From the NCBI RefSeq assembly GCF_013179805.1, contig NZ_SRRZ01000006.1:1-64000 (forward strand): DNA of 64,000 nucleotides. Reading direction: 5' to 3'. This stretch comes from Microcoleus asticus IPMA8 (GTDB lineage: Bacteria; Cyanobacteriota; Cyanobacteriia; Cyanobacteriales; Microcoleaceae). Below, piece after piece: positions 16,405-25,815 of this stretch (the stretch's first letter is position 1; every line of letters starts with the position of its first letter). Both the position numbers and the translations under genes were made by a program. Under the pieces are notes generated by a model, which had not been told where the DNA came from, did no database searches, and saw nothing but the letters and a program-made list of their open reading frames with translations.

Positions 16405-19173
16405 ATGCAACAAATCAATAAGCCCGAACAACTGCCTGATGCCTGCTCCCAGGTTCAAAAAATTCGCTTTTTCACTTTCTTGCAAAGAGTCTTAATTGGA
16501 ACTCTAGCTAGTACATTACTCAATCTCTTTATCCTATTTCCCTCTCCGAGTTTCGCAGAAGTAGTTCTGGGCGTTGTTCGCAGTTCCGAGAATTCTCCCG
16601 ACTGGGTGAAGATTACCACGCGCCTCTGGGAAAGCGGCATTGCTTACAAACCAATCAATCTCGAAGAAATCAAAAATGCGGCGGATTTAGCAGGCGTTAA
16701 CGTGCTGTTTTTGCCCAACATTGAAACTTTGACTCCGGCACAAATTAAAGTTTTAGAAGCTTGGGCCTCCCAGGGCGGCCGCTTGATTGCTTCGGGCCCC
16801 GTCGGCCGCAGTTCCCCGGCCTTGGTGCGCCAATCTTTGCGATCGCTCCTCGGGGCCTATTGGGCTTTTCCGTTAACCCAACCGGCGACCCCGCAACCGC
16901 GCAGCCGCTGTCGGGATCTGGCTTGTACTACTTCTAGCAGTTGGGTGCCACCAGAACAAAAAAATGCCTCAGTCCAAGGCGGTGTCTTGATTCCTGCCGA
17001 TGCGAACAGTCAAACTATTGCTACTTGGAAAGATAGTTCCGGTTCCTCCGCAGCCATCGCCACGGATCGCGCTACATATCTCGGCTGGCGCTGGGGTAGC
17101 GACGGTTCGGCAAATGTAGATAAGGCTTGGCTGCAAGCCTCGATCGCCCGCTGGGGAGGCACAATCGCTTCGCAGCCTGTAGCGCCGCCCACTGCTGCCG
17201 CGACTCCGCTACCAAATCCCCCCTCCAGAGTCACTAGAAACACGCCTGGTTCGCCGCGCAGTATCCCGCTGAGCGGACTTTCTCCCTCGGGTGCGCTTTC
17301 CGATCCAGTACCTGCAACTTTTACAGACCCTTCCGATCAATCTGCGCCGGCGGGTTTGGACGTGCAGGCAAATTCCAATAAGCCGATCGTCAGCATTGAA
17401 GCCTATTTGATGCGCCAAGAACTCACCAACCTCCTCGGCAGGTTTGAAAGCGCCCTGACAGCAGCTAATTCAGCCAATACCGCCGTCAATCTCAATGCTG
17501 CTACCCCCCCTCAACTGGTGGCTGCAAGCAACAGTGCCGGCGGCCCGGCAGCCAGCCGCCCGCCTGTTCTGCAAGGGGCAACGGCGCGGGCGATCGCCCA
17601 AGCGCGGCAGGTTTTGCAAACTTTTGACCAACTGCTGCAAGAGCAAAACTATGCGGAGGCTAGAAAGCAGTGGGTGGAAGCGCGACAGTTGCTGTGGCAA
17701 AATTACCCGAAGGAAGGGCAGCGCGTTGGGGCTGAAATTCGGGCGGTTTGGCTCGATCGCGGTACGATCGTCGCAGCGCGATCTGAGCAGGGTTTGGCCG
17801 CAGTGTTCGATCGGCTCGCCGCCGCCGGTATCAACACCGTTTTCTTTGAAACTTTGAATGCCGGATATACGATTTATCCGAGTCAAGTTGCACCGCAACA
17901 AAATCCCCTGACTGTTGGCTGGGACCCGCTGGCATCTGCAGTTAAATTAGCCCACGAGCGAGGCATGGAACTGCACGCTTGGGTTTGGGTTTTTGCTACA
18001 GGAAATAAGCGCCACAATACTTTAATTGGCAAGCCTAGTTCTTATCCCGGGCCGGTGCTTTCCGCTCATCCACAGTGGGCCAATATTGACAATAAAGGAC
18101 GCACGCAACATCCTAACGATGGTAAATTTTATCTCGATCCTGCTAACCCGGAAGCGCGGAATTATGTGCTGCAAATTGTCAGCGAAATTGCCAACAACTA
18201 CAAAGTAGATGGGGTACAATTAGACTATATTCGCTATCCTTTTCAAGATGACAATGCGAATTTTACTTACGGTTACGGTATTGCGGCGAGGCAGCAATTT
18301 AGGCAGTTGACTGGTGCCGATCCGGTGAATATTTCCCCCAGGGACGGCAGTTTGTGGCGGCAGTGGGTTGAGTTTAAAACTAATCAAATTAATACTTTTG
18401 TAGCTGAAGTTTCTCAGCTTTTGCGGCAGAATTATCCGCGCACAATTCTGTCGGTGGCGGTGTTTCCGCACCCGGAAAGTCAGCGGATTTACAAAATTCA
18501 GCAAAATTGGGAAGTTTGGGCTCGTCAGGGCATTGTAGATTTGATTGTGCCGATGACTTATGCTTTGGATACGAACCGACTTCAGCGCATCACCGAACCG
18601 CTGGTAAAGGAACAAATTCTCGGTTCGGCTTTGATTTCTCCGTCGGTTAAGTTATTGACTCTCCCGGAAGTTGTGGCGATCGACCAAATTCAAGCTTTAC
18701 GCGATTTGCCGACTGGGGGTTATGCTATTTTTGCGGTGGAAAGTATCAGCAGCGCGATGCAGGGGTTTTTTAACCGCACTCAAGGCCGGCCGGTGCGTTC
18801 CACTTCTGCTGCGGAGCCGATTCCTTACCGGCAGCCGTTTGCGGCGGCGGCTTCGCGCTATACTGCTCTCAAGCAGGAATGGAGTTTTTTGTTGGCGAAC
18901 AATCAGTTGCGGGTGTCGGAATCTGAACTGAAAGTTTTGGAAAGTCGATCGGATGAATTGGCGCAAGCTTTGAGCAAATTGGCGGCAAATCCTTCAACGG
19001 AAAGTTTAGCAACTGCTAAAAGATTGTTAAGAAGTTTTCAATCTCAATTTCAATCTTCGATGCGCTTGCATTCTGCAGAAAATAGCTATCAAGTTCAAAC
19101 TTGGCAAAATCGTTTGGAGAGTTTGGATATGCTGTTACGTTACGGCGAAAGGATGGAGTTGAATCGCAGGTAA
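16405..19173 (+). CDS. GHL10 family glycosyl hydrolase-like exported protein
   Basis: A 922-residue protein with an N-terminal signal segment (~residues 28-50, ending SPSFAEV). Residues ~50-250 resemble a periplasmic ThuA/GATase-like region (TLTPAQIKVLEAWASQGGRLIASGP). The GHL10 (DUF187) TIM barrel starts near 444 with IRAVWLDR, continues with INTVFFETLNAGYTIYPS, GMELHAWVWVF and HPQWA, and has VDGVQLDYIRYP with D602 and D607 as likely catalytic or structural acids. A C-terminal coiled coil follows. Family members are presumed to act on cell-surface polysaccharide or peptidoglycan; no substrate can be inferred. The linker between the domains is Pro/Ala-rich. Confidence 0.88.
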   Translation: MQQINKPEQLPDACSQVQKIRFFTFLQRVLIGTLASTLLNLFILFPSPSFAEVVLGVVRSSENSPDWVKITTRLWESGIAYKPINLEEIKNAADLAGVNVLFLPNIETLTPAQIKVLEAWASQGGRLIASGPVGRSSPALVRQSLRSLLGAYWAFPLTQPATPQPRSRCRDLACTTSSSWVPPEQKNASVQGGVLIPADANSQTIATWKDSSGSSAAIATDRATYLGWRWGSDGSANVDKAWLQASIARWGGTIASQPVAPPTAAATPLPNPPSRVTRNTPGSPRSIPLSGLSPSGALSDPVPATFTDPSDQSAPAGLDVQANSNKPIVSIEAYLMRQELTNLLGRFESALTAANSANTAVNLNAATPPQLVAASNSAGGPAASRPPVLQGATARAIAQARQVLQTFDQLLQEQNYAEARKQWVEARQLLWQNYPKEGQRVGAEIRAVWLDRGTIVAARSEQGLAAVFDRLAAAGINTVFFETLNAGYTIYPSQVAPQQNPLTVGWDPLASAVKLAHERGMELHAWVWVFATGNKRHNTLIGKPSSYPGPVLSAHPQWANIDNKGRTQHPNDGKFYLDPANPEARNYVLQIVSEIANNYKVDGVQLDYIRYPFQDDNANFTYGYGIAARQQFRQLTGADPVNISPRDGSLWRQWVEFKTNQINTFVAEVSQLLRQNYPRTILSVAVFPHPESQRIYKIQQNWEVWARQGIVDLIVPMTYALDTNRLQRITEPLVKEQILGSALISPSVKLLTLPEVVAIDQIQALRDLPTGGYAIFAVESISSAMQGFFNRTQGRPVRSTSAAEPIPYRQPFAAAASRYTALKQEWSFLLANNQLRVSESELKVLESRSDELAQALSKLAANPSTESLATAKRLLRSFQSQFQSSMRLHSAENSYQVQTWQNRLESLDMLLRYGERMELNRR

Positions 19174-19728
19174 ATGCAGGTTTTTATGGTGCGCGCGGCT
19201 GTGGATAGGGCGATTCCCTACGGGATAGCTTCGCTTCACGTACTCTCCCTTTCCGCAGAAATACGCTATAGTAATTTAAATTCATACCTGTACTGTTGTC
19301 AGTAACTTACAATCTCAGTCCTGCGCTCATAGTAATTTCCCTTGCCTGGAATAAGTAGGCGGTGTACACGATCAAGCACTTTTCAGGGAAGCGCTTTATC
19401 ATGTCCGCTCGAACAACCACAATAGACTTGAATTGCAGGTATGCGCTCTCCTATCTTGAAATGCCTCTGCGTTGCATCTGCGTTGGATCTGCGCTTTATT
19501 TTTCAATACCAAAAATTTATGCAATAAGCCTAATAAACTTGGGCTATGAACCCGGTTTCTACGAAAAAGTTCTGGTTAAATAACGAGAAATCCAGAAAGA
19601 AACCGGGTTTCTGAGGTCACGCACTCCAAACAAATAAACTCCGCCTTTTAACACTTATCAATTACCAATTACTAATTACCAGTTACGATTACAAATCTGT
19701 ACCTCACTCACTTGATAATTGCCATAGA
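19174..19728. other. Intergenic region with inverted AAACCGGGTTT repeat
   Basis: A short frame at 19362-19583 is not convincing and overlaps a repeat. The clear feature is an inverted pair of AGAAACCGGGTTTCT-type arms at 19549-19560 and 19598-19612, followed by simple ATTACCA-rich sequence up to the kinase start. No promoter stands out. Confidence 0.6.
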
Positions 19729-22700
19729 ATGAATATGTTTCCTACACAGCTCAATCGCTTTGTTACCAGAATTATCGGCAAAGTTCCATTACAAACTGTG
19801 CTAGTAGTTCCTTTTTTAGTGCAAATTGTCGGCATCGTAGGAGTTGTAGGTTGGCTGTCGTTCCAAAACGGTCAGCGGGCGGTCAACGATGTGGCCGCTC
19901 AGTTGCGGGGAGAAATTAGCGATCGCATCAAAGACCGTATTGAAAATTATATGTCAATTCCCCATATTGTCAATCACCTGAACCTTCAAGCGATAAAATT
20001 GGGACAGTTGAACCTAGAAGAAAAGCAAAAACTAGAACATCATTTCCTCCAACAAATTCAATATTTTGATTCGATCAGCATCATTTACACAGCCACAGAA
20101 AATGGAGACCACTCGGGAGCAATCCGCACTAAAGCCCAGATTTTGATATCGGCTGCTGACAGCTCTACTGGCAATAAATTAGCTCGATATACTGCTGATT
20201 CTCAGGGAAACCGCGTTCAATTAGTGGAAATTTCACCCGATATTTACGACCCGCGAGTTCGCCCTTGGTACATAGCAGCGGCAGCGGCAAAAAAACCTAT
20301 TTGGAGTCAAATTTATACGGATTTTTTGACGAGGGAACTGGCAATTACTGCTGCTTTGCCTATCTACGATGACGGTGGCAAATTGTTAGGAGTAGCTGGC
20401 AGCGATTTGCTGTTTTCCCGAATCAAAGAATTTCTCGTCAGCCTCAAAATTGGCAAGTCGGGGCAAACTTTTGTGATGGAGCGATCGGGGATGTTAATTG
20501 CCACTTCAACGGCGAGTCAAGAATTCGTGGTGGAAGGTAAAGAAACAAGACGCATCAAAGCTTCAAAAAGCGAGAATCCGGTAATTCGCCAAACCACACA
20601 GTATTTAGAGAAATCCTACGATAACTTAGCTAAAATCTCTAATTCTCAACAGCTTACTTTTGATGTTGACGGCAAGAAAAATTTTATTCAGGTAGCTCCT
20701 TTTAAAGACGATCGAGGGTTGGATTGGCTGATTGTAGTAGTTGTACCCGAGTCCGATTTTATGGAGCAAATTAACCTCAACACGCGCACGACTTTTTTGT
20801 TGTCGGTTGCAGCTTTGATTGGAGCGGCAATTCTGGGAATTTTTACTGCTAAATGGGTAGTTCAGCCGATTTTAAGATTGAATGCGGCGGCGAAAGCTTT
20901 GGCGCGGAATGAATGGGATACAAAGCTCGCTCTGAGTCGCGAAGATGAACTCGGAGAACTTGCTGCTGCTTTTAACAGCATGGCAGAGCAATTGCAGCAT
21001 TCATTTACTTCCCTATCGGAAAGCGAAAGCCGAGTTAAACAATTTCTCGATGCAGTACCGCTAGGCATTTTTATTGCAGAGCCAAACGGTCAACCTCACT
21101 ACATTAACCCTACAGGAGAAAAACTTTTATCTCAAGGAATTGTGGCAGCCGATGCCGAAAGCTTGCGCCAATTATACCGAGTTTATTTAGCTGGAACTCA
21201 GGAAATTTACCCGGCGGAACGCGACCCAATTTTAAATGCTTTGCAGGGCCAAAGTGTCACTGTTGATGACATTGAAATCTCATCCAATAACAAAACTGTT
21301 CCCCTGCAAATTTGGGGAACTCCTATTTACGACGCCCAAGGAAATATTATTTACGGAATGTGCGCTTTCCAAGATATTACAAAACGCAAACTAGCGGAGA
21401 AATTATTAAGGGAATACAACCACAATTTAGCCGTGCAAGTTGCGGAACGCACCGCCGATCTTGCCAAAGCAAAAGAAAAATTTTCTAAAGCTTTTCGTTC
21501 TAGTCCGAATGCGATTACGATCACGAGAATCTGTGACGGCTGCCACTTAGAAGTTAATGATAGTTTTTGCCGGATGATGGGCTACAGTCAGGAAGAAATT
21601 ATCGGTAAAACAGCGGTGCAGCTCAATTTCTGGGCGAGTTTGGGAGAGCGCGATCGCATGATTCAAATGTTAAAAGACAAAACAGCAATTCACAATTACG
21701 AACTGAGGTTTCGCAATAGAAAGGGTACAGAAAGAACGGCGCTGCTGTCGATAGAAACCATCGATATTGACGGAGAAGCTTGTTTTTTGTCGATTTCTAG
21801 CGATATTACCGATCGCCAACAAGCAGAAACTGCCCTCCGGGAAGCAGAAGAAAAGTACCGCAACATTTATGAAAATGCTTTGAATGGAATCTTTCAAACT
21901 GCTAGTGACGGGAAATACATCAGCGCTAACCCCGGTTTAGCTCAGCTTTACGGTTACGAATCGCCCGCAGAATTAATAGCAGCACAGCCCAATTTCAAGA
22001 ACCAGCTTTACGTGAAGCCCAACCGCCGCGACGAATTTGCAGCGCTGATCGACGAGTACGGGATACTATCAAACTTTGAATCGGAAATCTACCGCAAAAA
22101 TGGCAGCATAATCTGGATTTCCGAAAATTGTCGCGCTGTCTGCGATGAAGCAGGAAATCTACTTTACTACGAAGGTTTTATTAAAGACATTACTGATAAC
22201 AAACAAGCGGAAATCAAAATGCAGCAGGCGAAAGAAGCGGCGGAAGCAGCAAACAAAGCTAAGAGTACGTTTCTCGCCAATATGAGCCACGAATTGCGAT
22301 CGCCCCTGAACGCGGTCATCGGCTTTGCTCAAGTCATGATGCGCAGTAAAACTCTGTCTCCTGAAAATCAAGAAGATGTCGCAATTATCCTGCGCAGCGG
22401 CGAACATTTGCTGGCTTTAATTAACCAAGTTTTAGATTTGTCAAAAATCGAAGCTGGACGCACTACTCTCTATGAAAAAAACTTCGATTTGTACAGACTG
22501 CTCGACGATTTAGAAGATATGTTTGCTCTCAAATCTGAGGAAAAAGGCTTGCAATTAGTGTTCGAGCGAGGCGCGGAAGTGCCCCATTATATTTGTACCG
22601 ATGAAGTGAAATTGCGCCAAGTTTTAATTAATTTGCTCAACAATGCAATTAAATTCACTTCACAAGGCGGAGTCTCGGTGCAAATCAAAGGAGGAAGGCG

Positions 22701-23679
22701 GGGTGTAGACAAAAATAGCCGCGATCGATTGCCCGATCGCTACTCGCTACATTTTGAAGTTCAAGATACGGGTGCAGGCATTGCTCCTGATGAAATCCAT
22801 CAGTTGTTTGAAGCATTCGTGCAGACAAAAACAGGTAAAGATTCTCAGGAAGGAACGGGTTTAGGTTTAGCGATTAGCCGCCAGTTCGTGCAATTAATGG
22901 GAGGTGAAATTACTGTTGCCAGCAACCTCGGAAAGGGTGCAGTATTTCAGTTTGATATCCAAGTTCATCTGGTTGAAGCTGGTGATATTGAAAGCAAAAA
23001 AACTCAACGTCGAGTCGTTGCCCTCGAACCGGATCAGCCAAGTTATCGCTTGCTAATTGTGGACGACAAACCTTTGAACCGCCAACTGTTGGTAAAACTT
23101 CTCAGTCCACTAGGATTTGAGTTAAGAGAAGCTAATAACGGTAAAGAAGCGGTGGATATTTTTATGGAGTGGGAACCGCATCTGATTTGGATGGACATGA
23201 GAATGCCCGTGATGGATGGCTACGAGGCAACGAAACAAATTAAAACTACAACTGGCGGGCAAGCAACGGCGATTGTTGCCCTGACTGCTAGCGTTTTGGA
23301 GGAAGAACGGGCGGTGATTCTTTCGGCTGGTTGCGATGATTTTATGCGGAAACCATTCCGAGAGGAGGATATTTTTGTGGCAATGGGAAAACATTTAGGA
23401 GTACGCTATATTTATGAAGATCCAAGCGTAGTCAGTGGGGCAGGTATAGGGGAGTCAAGTCAGGAGGTGCTGACACCGGAGGCTTTTGCCTCTCTTTCTC
23501 CAGACTGGATAGCCCAATTAAAGCAAAATATTTTGAGTGTGGACATGGACGCGATCGCCAGTTCGATCGCACAAATCCGCACTGTCAACTCCTCTCTTGC
23601 GGACACGCTTCAAGATTGCATTAATAATTTTGAATATGACAGAATTTTGAACATAATCGAGATCAGCGAGAACCAGTAA
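19729..23679 (+). CDS. Membrane hybrid histidine kinase (Cache-HAMP-PAS-HisKA-HATPase-REC)
   Basis: A 1316-residue sensor. A first membrane segment (residues ~21-43) and a second (~347-368) enclose a periplasmic double-Cache domain (ISPDIYDPRVRPWYIAA, LLGVAGSDLLF). HAMP, then three PAS domains (~440-560, 605-700, 712-830) follow. The HisKA box is MSHELRSPLNAVIGF with H854, the HATPase has LINLLNNAIKFTSQGG and GTGLGLAIS, and a receiver holds D1156 (WMDMRMPVMDGYEA) with K in FMRKPF. It heads a signalling gene cluster; only 7 bases separate it from the next gene, so co-transcription is likely. Extracellular small molecules are the usual Cache ligands, but none can be named here. Confidence 0.95.
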   Translation: MNMFPTQLNRFVTRIIGKVPLQTVLVVPFLVQIVGIVGVVGWLSFQNGQRAVNDVAAQLRGEISDRIKDRIENYMSIPHIVNHLNLQAIKLGQLNLEEKQKLEHHFLQQIQYFDSISIIYTATENGDHSGAIRTKAQILISAADSSTGNKLARYTADSQGNRVQLVEISPDIYDPRVRPWYIAAAAAKKPIWSQIYTDFLTRELAITAALPIYDDGGKLLGVAGSDLLFSRIKEFLVSLKIGKSGQTFVMERSGMLIATSTASQEFVVEGKETRRIKASKSENPVIRQTTQYLEKSYDNLAKISNSQQLTFDVDGKKNFIQVAPFKDDRGLDWLIVVVVPESDFMEQINLNTRTTFLLSVAALIGAAILGIFTAKWVVQPILRLNAAAKALARNEWDTKLALSREDELGELAAAFNSMAEQLQHSFTSLSESESRVKQFLDAVPLGIFIAEPNGQPHYINPTGEKLLSQGIVAADAESLRQLYRVYLAGTQEIYPAERDPILNALQGQSVTVDDIEISSNNKTVPLQIWGTPIYDAQGNIIYGMCAFQDITKRKLAEKLLREYNHNLAVQVAERTADLAKAKEKFSKAFRSSPNAITITRICDGCHLEVNDSFCRMMGYSQEEIIGKTAVQLNFWASLGERDRMIQMLKDKTAIHNYELRFRNRKGTERTALLSIETIDIDGEACFLSISSDITDRQQAETALREAEEKYRNIYENALNGIFQTASDGKYISANPGLAQLYGYESPAELIAAQPNFKNQLYVKPNRRDEFAALIDEYGILSNFESEIYRKNGSIIWISENCRAVCDEAGNLLYYEGFIKDITDNKQAEIKMQQAKEAAEAANKAKSTFLANMSHELRSPLNAVIGFAQVMMRSKTLSPENQEDVAIILRSGEHLLALINQVLDLSKIEAGRTTLYEKNFDLYRLLDDLEDMFALKSEEKGLQLVFERGAEVPHYICTDEVKLRQVLINLLNNAIKFTSQGGVSVQIKGGRRGVDKNSRDRLPDRYSLHFEVQDTGAGIAPDEIHQLFEAFVQTKTGKDSQEGTGLGLAISRQFVQLMGGEITVASNLGKGAVFQFDIQVHLVEAGDIESKKTQRRVVALEPDQPSYRLLIVDDKPLNRQLLVKLLSPLGFELREANNGKEAVDIFMEWEPHLIWMDMRMPVMDGYEATKQIKTTTGGQATAIVALTASVLEEERAVILSAGCDDFMRKPFREEDIFVAMGKHLGVRYIYEDPSVVSGAGIGESSQEVLTPEAFASLSPDWIAQLKQNILSVDMDAIASSIAQIRTVNSSLADTLQDCINNFEYDRILNIIEISENQ

Positions 23680-23686
23680 ATACCCG

Positions 23687-25111
23687 ATGACTTCTACTTT
23701 ACCGAACACCAATCGAGCTAATATTTTAGTAGTGGACGACACTCCAGAAAACCTGCGGCTGCTGACAGGGATTTTGAGCGAAAAAGGCTATCAAGTTCGC
23801 CCGGTTCCCAACGGCAAGCTAGCATTGTCTGCAGCCCAAAAAATACCCCCGGATATAGTGCTGCTGGATATTATGATGCCGGAGATGGACGGTTATGAAG
23901 TTTGTCAGCAGCTCAAAGATTCTGAAGTCACAAAAGACGTTCCGGTGATTTTCATCAGTGCCATTAACGACGTGATGGATAAAGTTAAAGCTTTTGGCGT
24001 TGGCGGAGTTGACTTTATTACTAAACCGTTTCAGGTTGAAGAAGTTTTAGCCAGAATAGAAACTCATTTAAAAATTTGTTCGCTGCAACAAACTTTGCAA
24101 GAAAAAAATCAAGATTTAGCAATTGCGCTCCACCAATTGCAAGCCACCCAAGAGCATTTGGTTCAATCGGAAAAAATGGCTGCACTCGGACAACTGATTG
24201 CCGGCATTGCCCACGAAATCAATACCCCACTGGGCATTATAGGTTCGTCTATTAATAACATAGCTAATTTTGGAGACGATTTTTTAGAAAAAATGCCTCA
24301 AATTTTTCAAAACCTTTCTGAAGGAAGCCAAGCTTATTTTTTAACTTTGCTGTATAGAGCTACCCATCAAGAAACTTTATTTACCAGCAAAGAGAAACGG
24401 AAATTCAAGCAGAAGTTGACGGGGGTTCTGATGGCAGAATCTGTTGAAAACCCCGAAGACATTGCCGATACTTTAGTTGACATGGAAATCTACGAAAACA
24501 TAGAAAACTTGTTGCCACTTTTTAAATTGCCGGATTGGGAAGTAGTTTTAAATACTGCTTACCAGTTTGCTAGCTTTAAAAAAAGTATTAGCCTGATCCA
24601 AAGAGCGACAGCAAAGTCGGGCAAAGTAGTATTTGCCTTGAAAACCTACGCTCATTTCGATAGCAAACAAGAAAAAGTCCAGGCGAACTTGCACGACGGC
24701 ATTGAAACTGTGTTAACGCTTTATCAAAATCAACTGAAACACGGTATAGAAGTAGTTAAAAATTATGGAGATTTACCCAAAATTATGTGCTATCCAGATG
24801 ACTTAAATCAAGTTTGGACAAATCTCGTTCACAATGCCCTGCAAGCGATGGATTATAAAGGTATTTTGACAATTAAAACTCAGCAGGAAGAGGCAAATAT
24901 TTTCCTCAAATTTACTGATAACGGCAAAGGCATTCCCCCCGAAGTTATTCCCAAAATTTTTCAGCCATTTTTTACGACTAAATCTGCGGGCGAAGGTAGC
25001 GGTTTGGGATTGGATATTGTGAGAAAAATTGTTGAAAAACACGAAGGCACAATTGCTGTAGCTTCTGTACCGGGGCAGACAACTTTTACAGTCTCGCTGC
25101 CTATCTATTAA
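23687..25111 (+). CDS. Receiver-histidine kinase (REC-HisKA-HATPase)
   Basis: A 474-residue soluble protein. The N-terminal receiver has the acidic pair in VVDDTPENLR, phospho-acceptor D61 in LLDIMMPEMDGYE, and K in ITKPFQ. A coiled coil (SLQQTLQEKNQDLAIALHQL) joins it to the H box AGIAHEINTPLG with H176. The HATPase shows TNLVHNALQAMD, DNGKGIPP and GEGSGLGLDIV. A helical insertion (~residues 195-295) separates the H box from the ATPase. The arrangement suits an intermediate phosphorelay partner of the hybrid kinase just upstream. Confidence 0.93.
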   Translation: MTSTLPNTNRANILVVDDTPENLRLLTGILSEKGYQVRPVPNGKLALSAAQKIPPDIVLLDIMMPEMDGYEVCQQLKDSEVTKDVPVIFISAINDVMDKVKAFGVGGVDFITKPFQVEEVLARIETHLKICSLQQTLQEKNQDLAIALHQLQATQEHLVQSEKMAALGQLIAGIAHEINTPLGIIGSSINNIANFGDDFLEKMPQIFQNLSEGSQAYFLTLLYRATHQETLFTSKEKRKFKQKLTGVLMAESVENPEDIADTLVDMEIYENIENLLPLFKLPDWEVVLNTAYQFASFKKSISLIQRATAKSGKVVFALKTYAHFDSKQEKVQANLHDGIETVLTLYQNQLKHGIEVVKNYGDLPKIMCYPDDLNQVWTNLVHNALQAMDYKGILTIKTQQEEANIFLKFTDNGKGIPPEVIPKIFQPFFTTKSAGEGSGLGLDIVRKIVEKHEGTIAVASVPGQTTFTVSLPIY

Positions 25112-25422
25112 ACAAAAATTATTTGTAGTGGGCTGATTCCCGATGAAACTCCTGGCTGTCTCTCTGGCAAAGATAAGATTTAGGGCGATAAACCGAGTTT
25201 CTGTTCGGAAGTCCTATTAAAATAATATCACTTTAAAAAAAAATGTAACTGTAGGCAAGTTCCCAACCCTTATGAAATTAGTCGTTCCGCATCTAAAATC
25301 TAAAATCTAAAATCTAAAATGGTATAAGATAGGTGACAGATATCCTCTATCCTCGCCCGAAATCAATAAGGTAGAAGCAAGTCATGTCGGTAAACCACTA
25401 AAATTAAAGCAGAGAGGAAAAG
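25112..25422. other. Intergenic gap inside the signalling cluster
   Basis: No gene seen. It contains a TTTAAAAAAAAAT tract, a short ATCTAAA heptamer run at about 25289-25320, and a purine-rich AGAGAGGAAAAG before the next start that serves as a ribosome binding site. The gap may divide the cluster into two transcription units. Confidence 0.55.
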
Positions 25423-25815
25423 ATGAATAAGCCTGTAATTCTTTGCGTTGACGATGAACCAGATATCTTGAATACTCTCAAGATGCAGCTAAAAAATGAA
25501 TTTAAAAATGATTACTTTTATGAATTAGCTGAAAGCGGTGATGAAGCTTTAGATTTACTTGATGATTTTCAAGAAGAAGCTCAAGTAATTGTGGTTGTTT
25601 CTGATTGGCTGATGCCCGGAATTAAAGGTGACGAACTTTTAATTAAAGTTCACCAAAAATATCCTAAAATTATTAAGGTGATGTTGACGGGACAAGCTGA
25701 TGCAGCGGCACTTCAGCGGGCAGTAGAAGAAGCAGATTTATACTGTTGTTTGTACAAGCCGTGGCAAAGCAAAGACTTAATAAAGATTATAAAATCTGGG
25801 CTGGCTAAGTTATGA
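25423..25815 (+). CDS. Single-domain response regulator (REC only)
   Basis: A 130-residue stand-alone receiver. VDDEPDI gives the acidic pair, D61 in VVSDWLMPGIKGDELL is the phospho-acceptor, T in MLTGQAD the switch residue and K in LYKPWQ the conserved lysine. The KGDELL and LTGQAD signatures match receivers that often accompany PAS kinases or HD-GYP proteins. The stop overlaps the next start (ATGA), so the two are translationally coupled, and its sequence is close to the N-terminal receiver of the next protein. Confidence 0.93.
   Translation: MNKPVILCVDDEPDILNTLKMQLKNEFKNDYFYELAESGDEALDLLDDFQEEAQVIVVVSDWLMPGIKGDELLIKVHQKYPKIIKVMLTGQADAAALQRAVEEADLYCCLYKPWQSKDLIKIIKSGLAKL

Noticed and set aside
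19362..19583. 73-codon frame on the plus strand
   Set aside because: It runs into a known repeat (AACCCGGTTTCT), has no ribosome binding site and no recognisable family.
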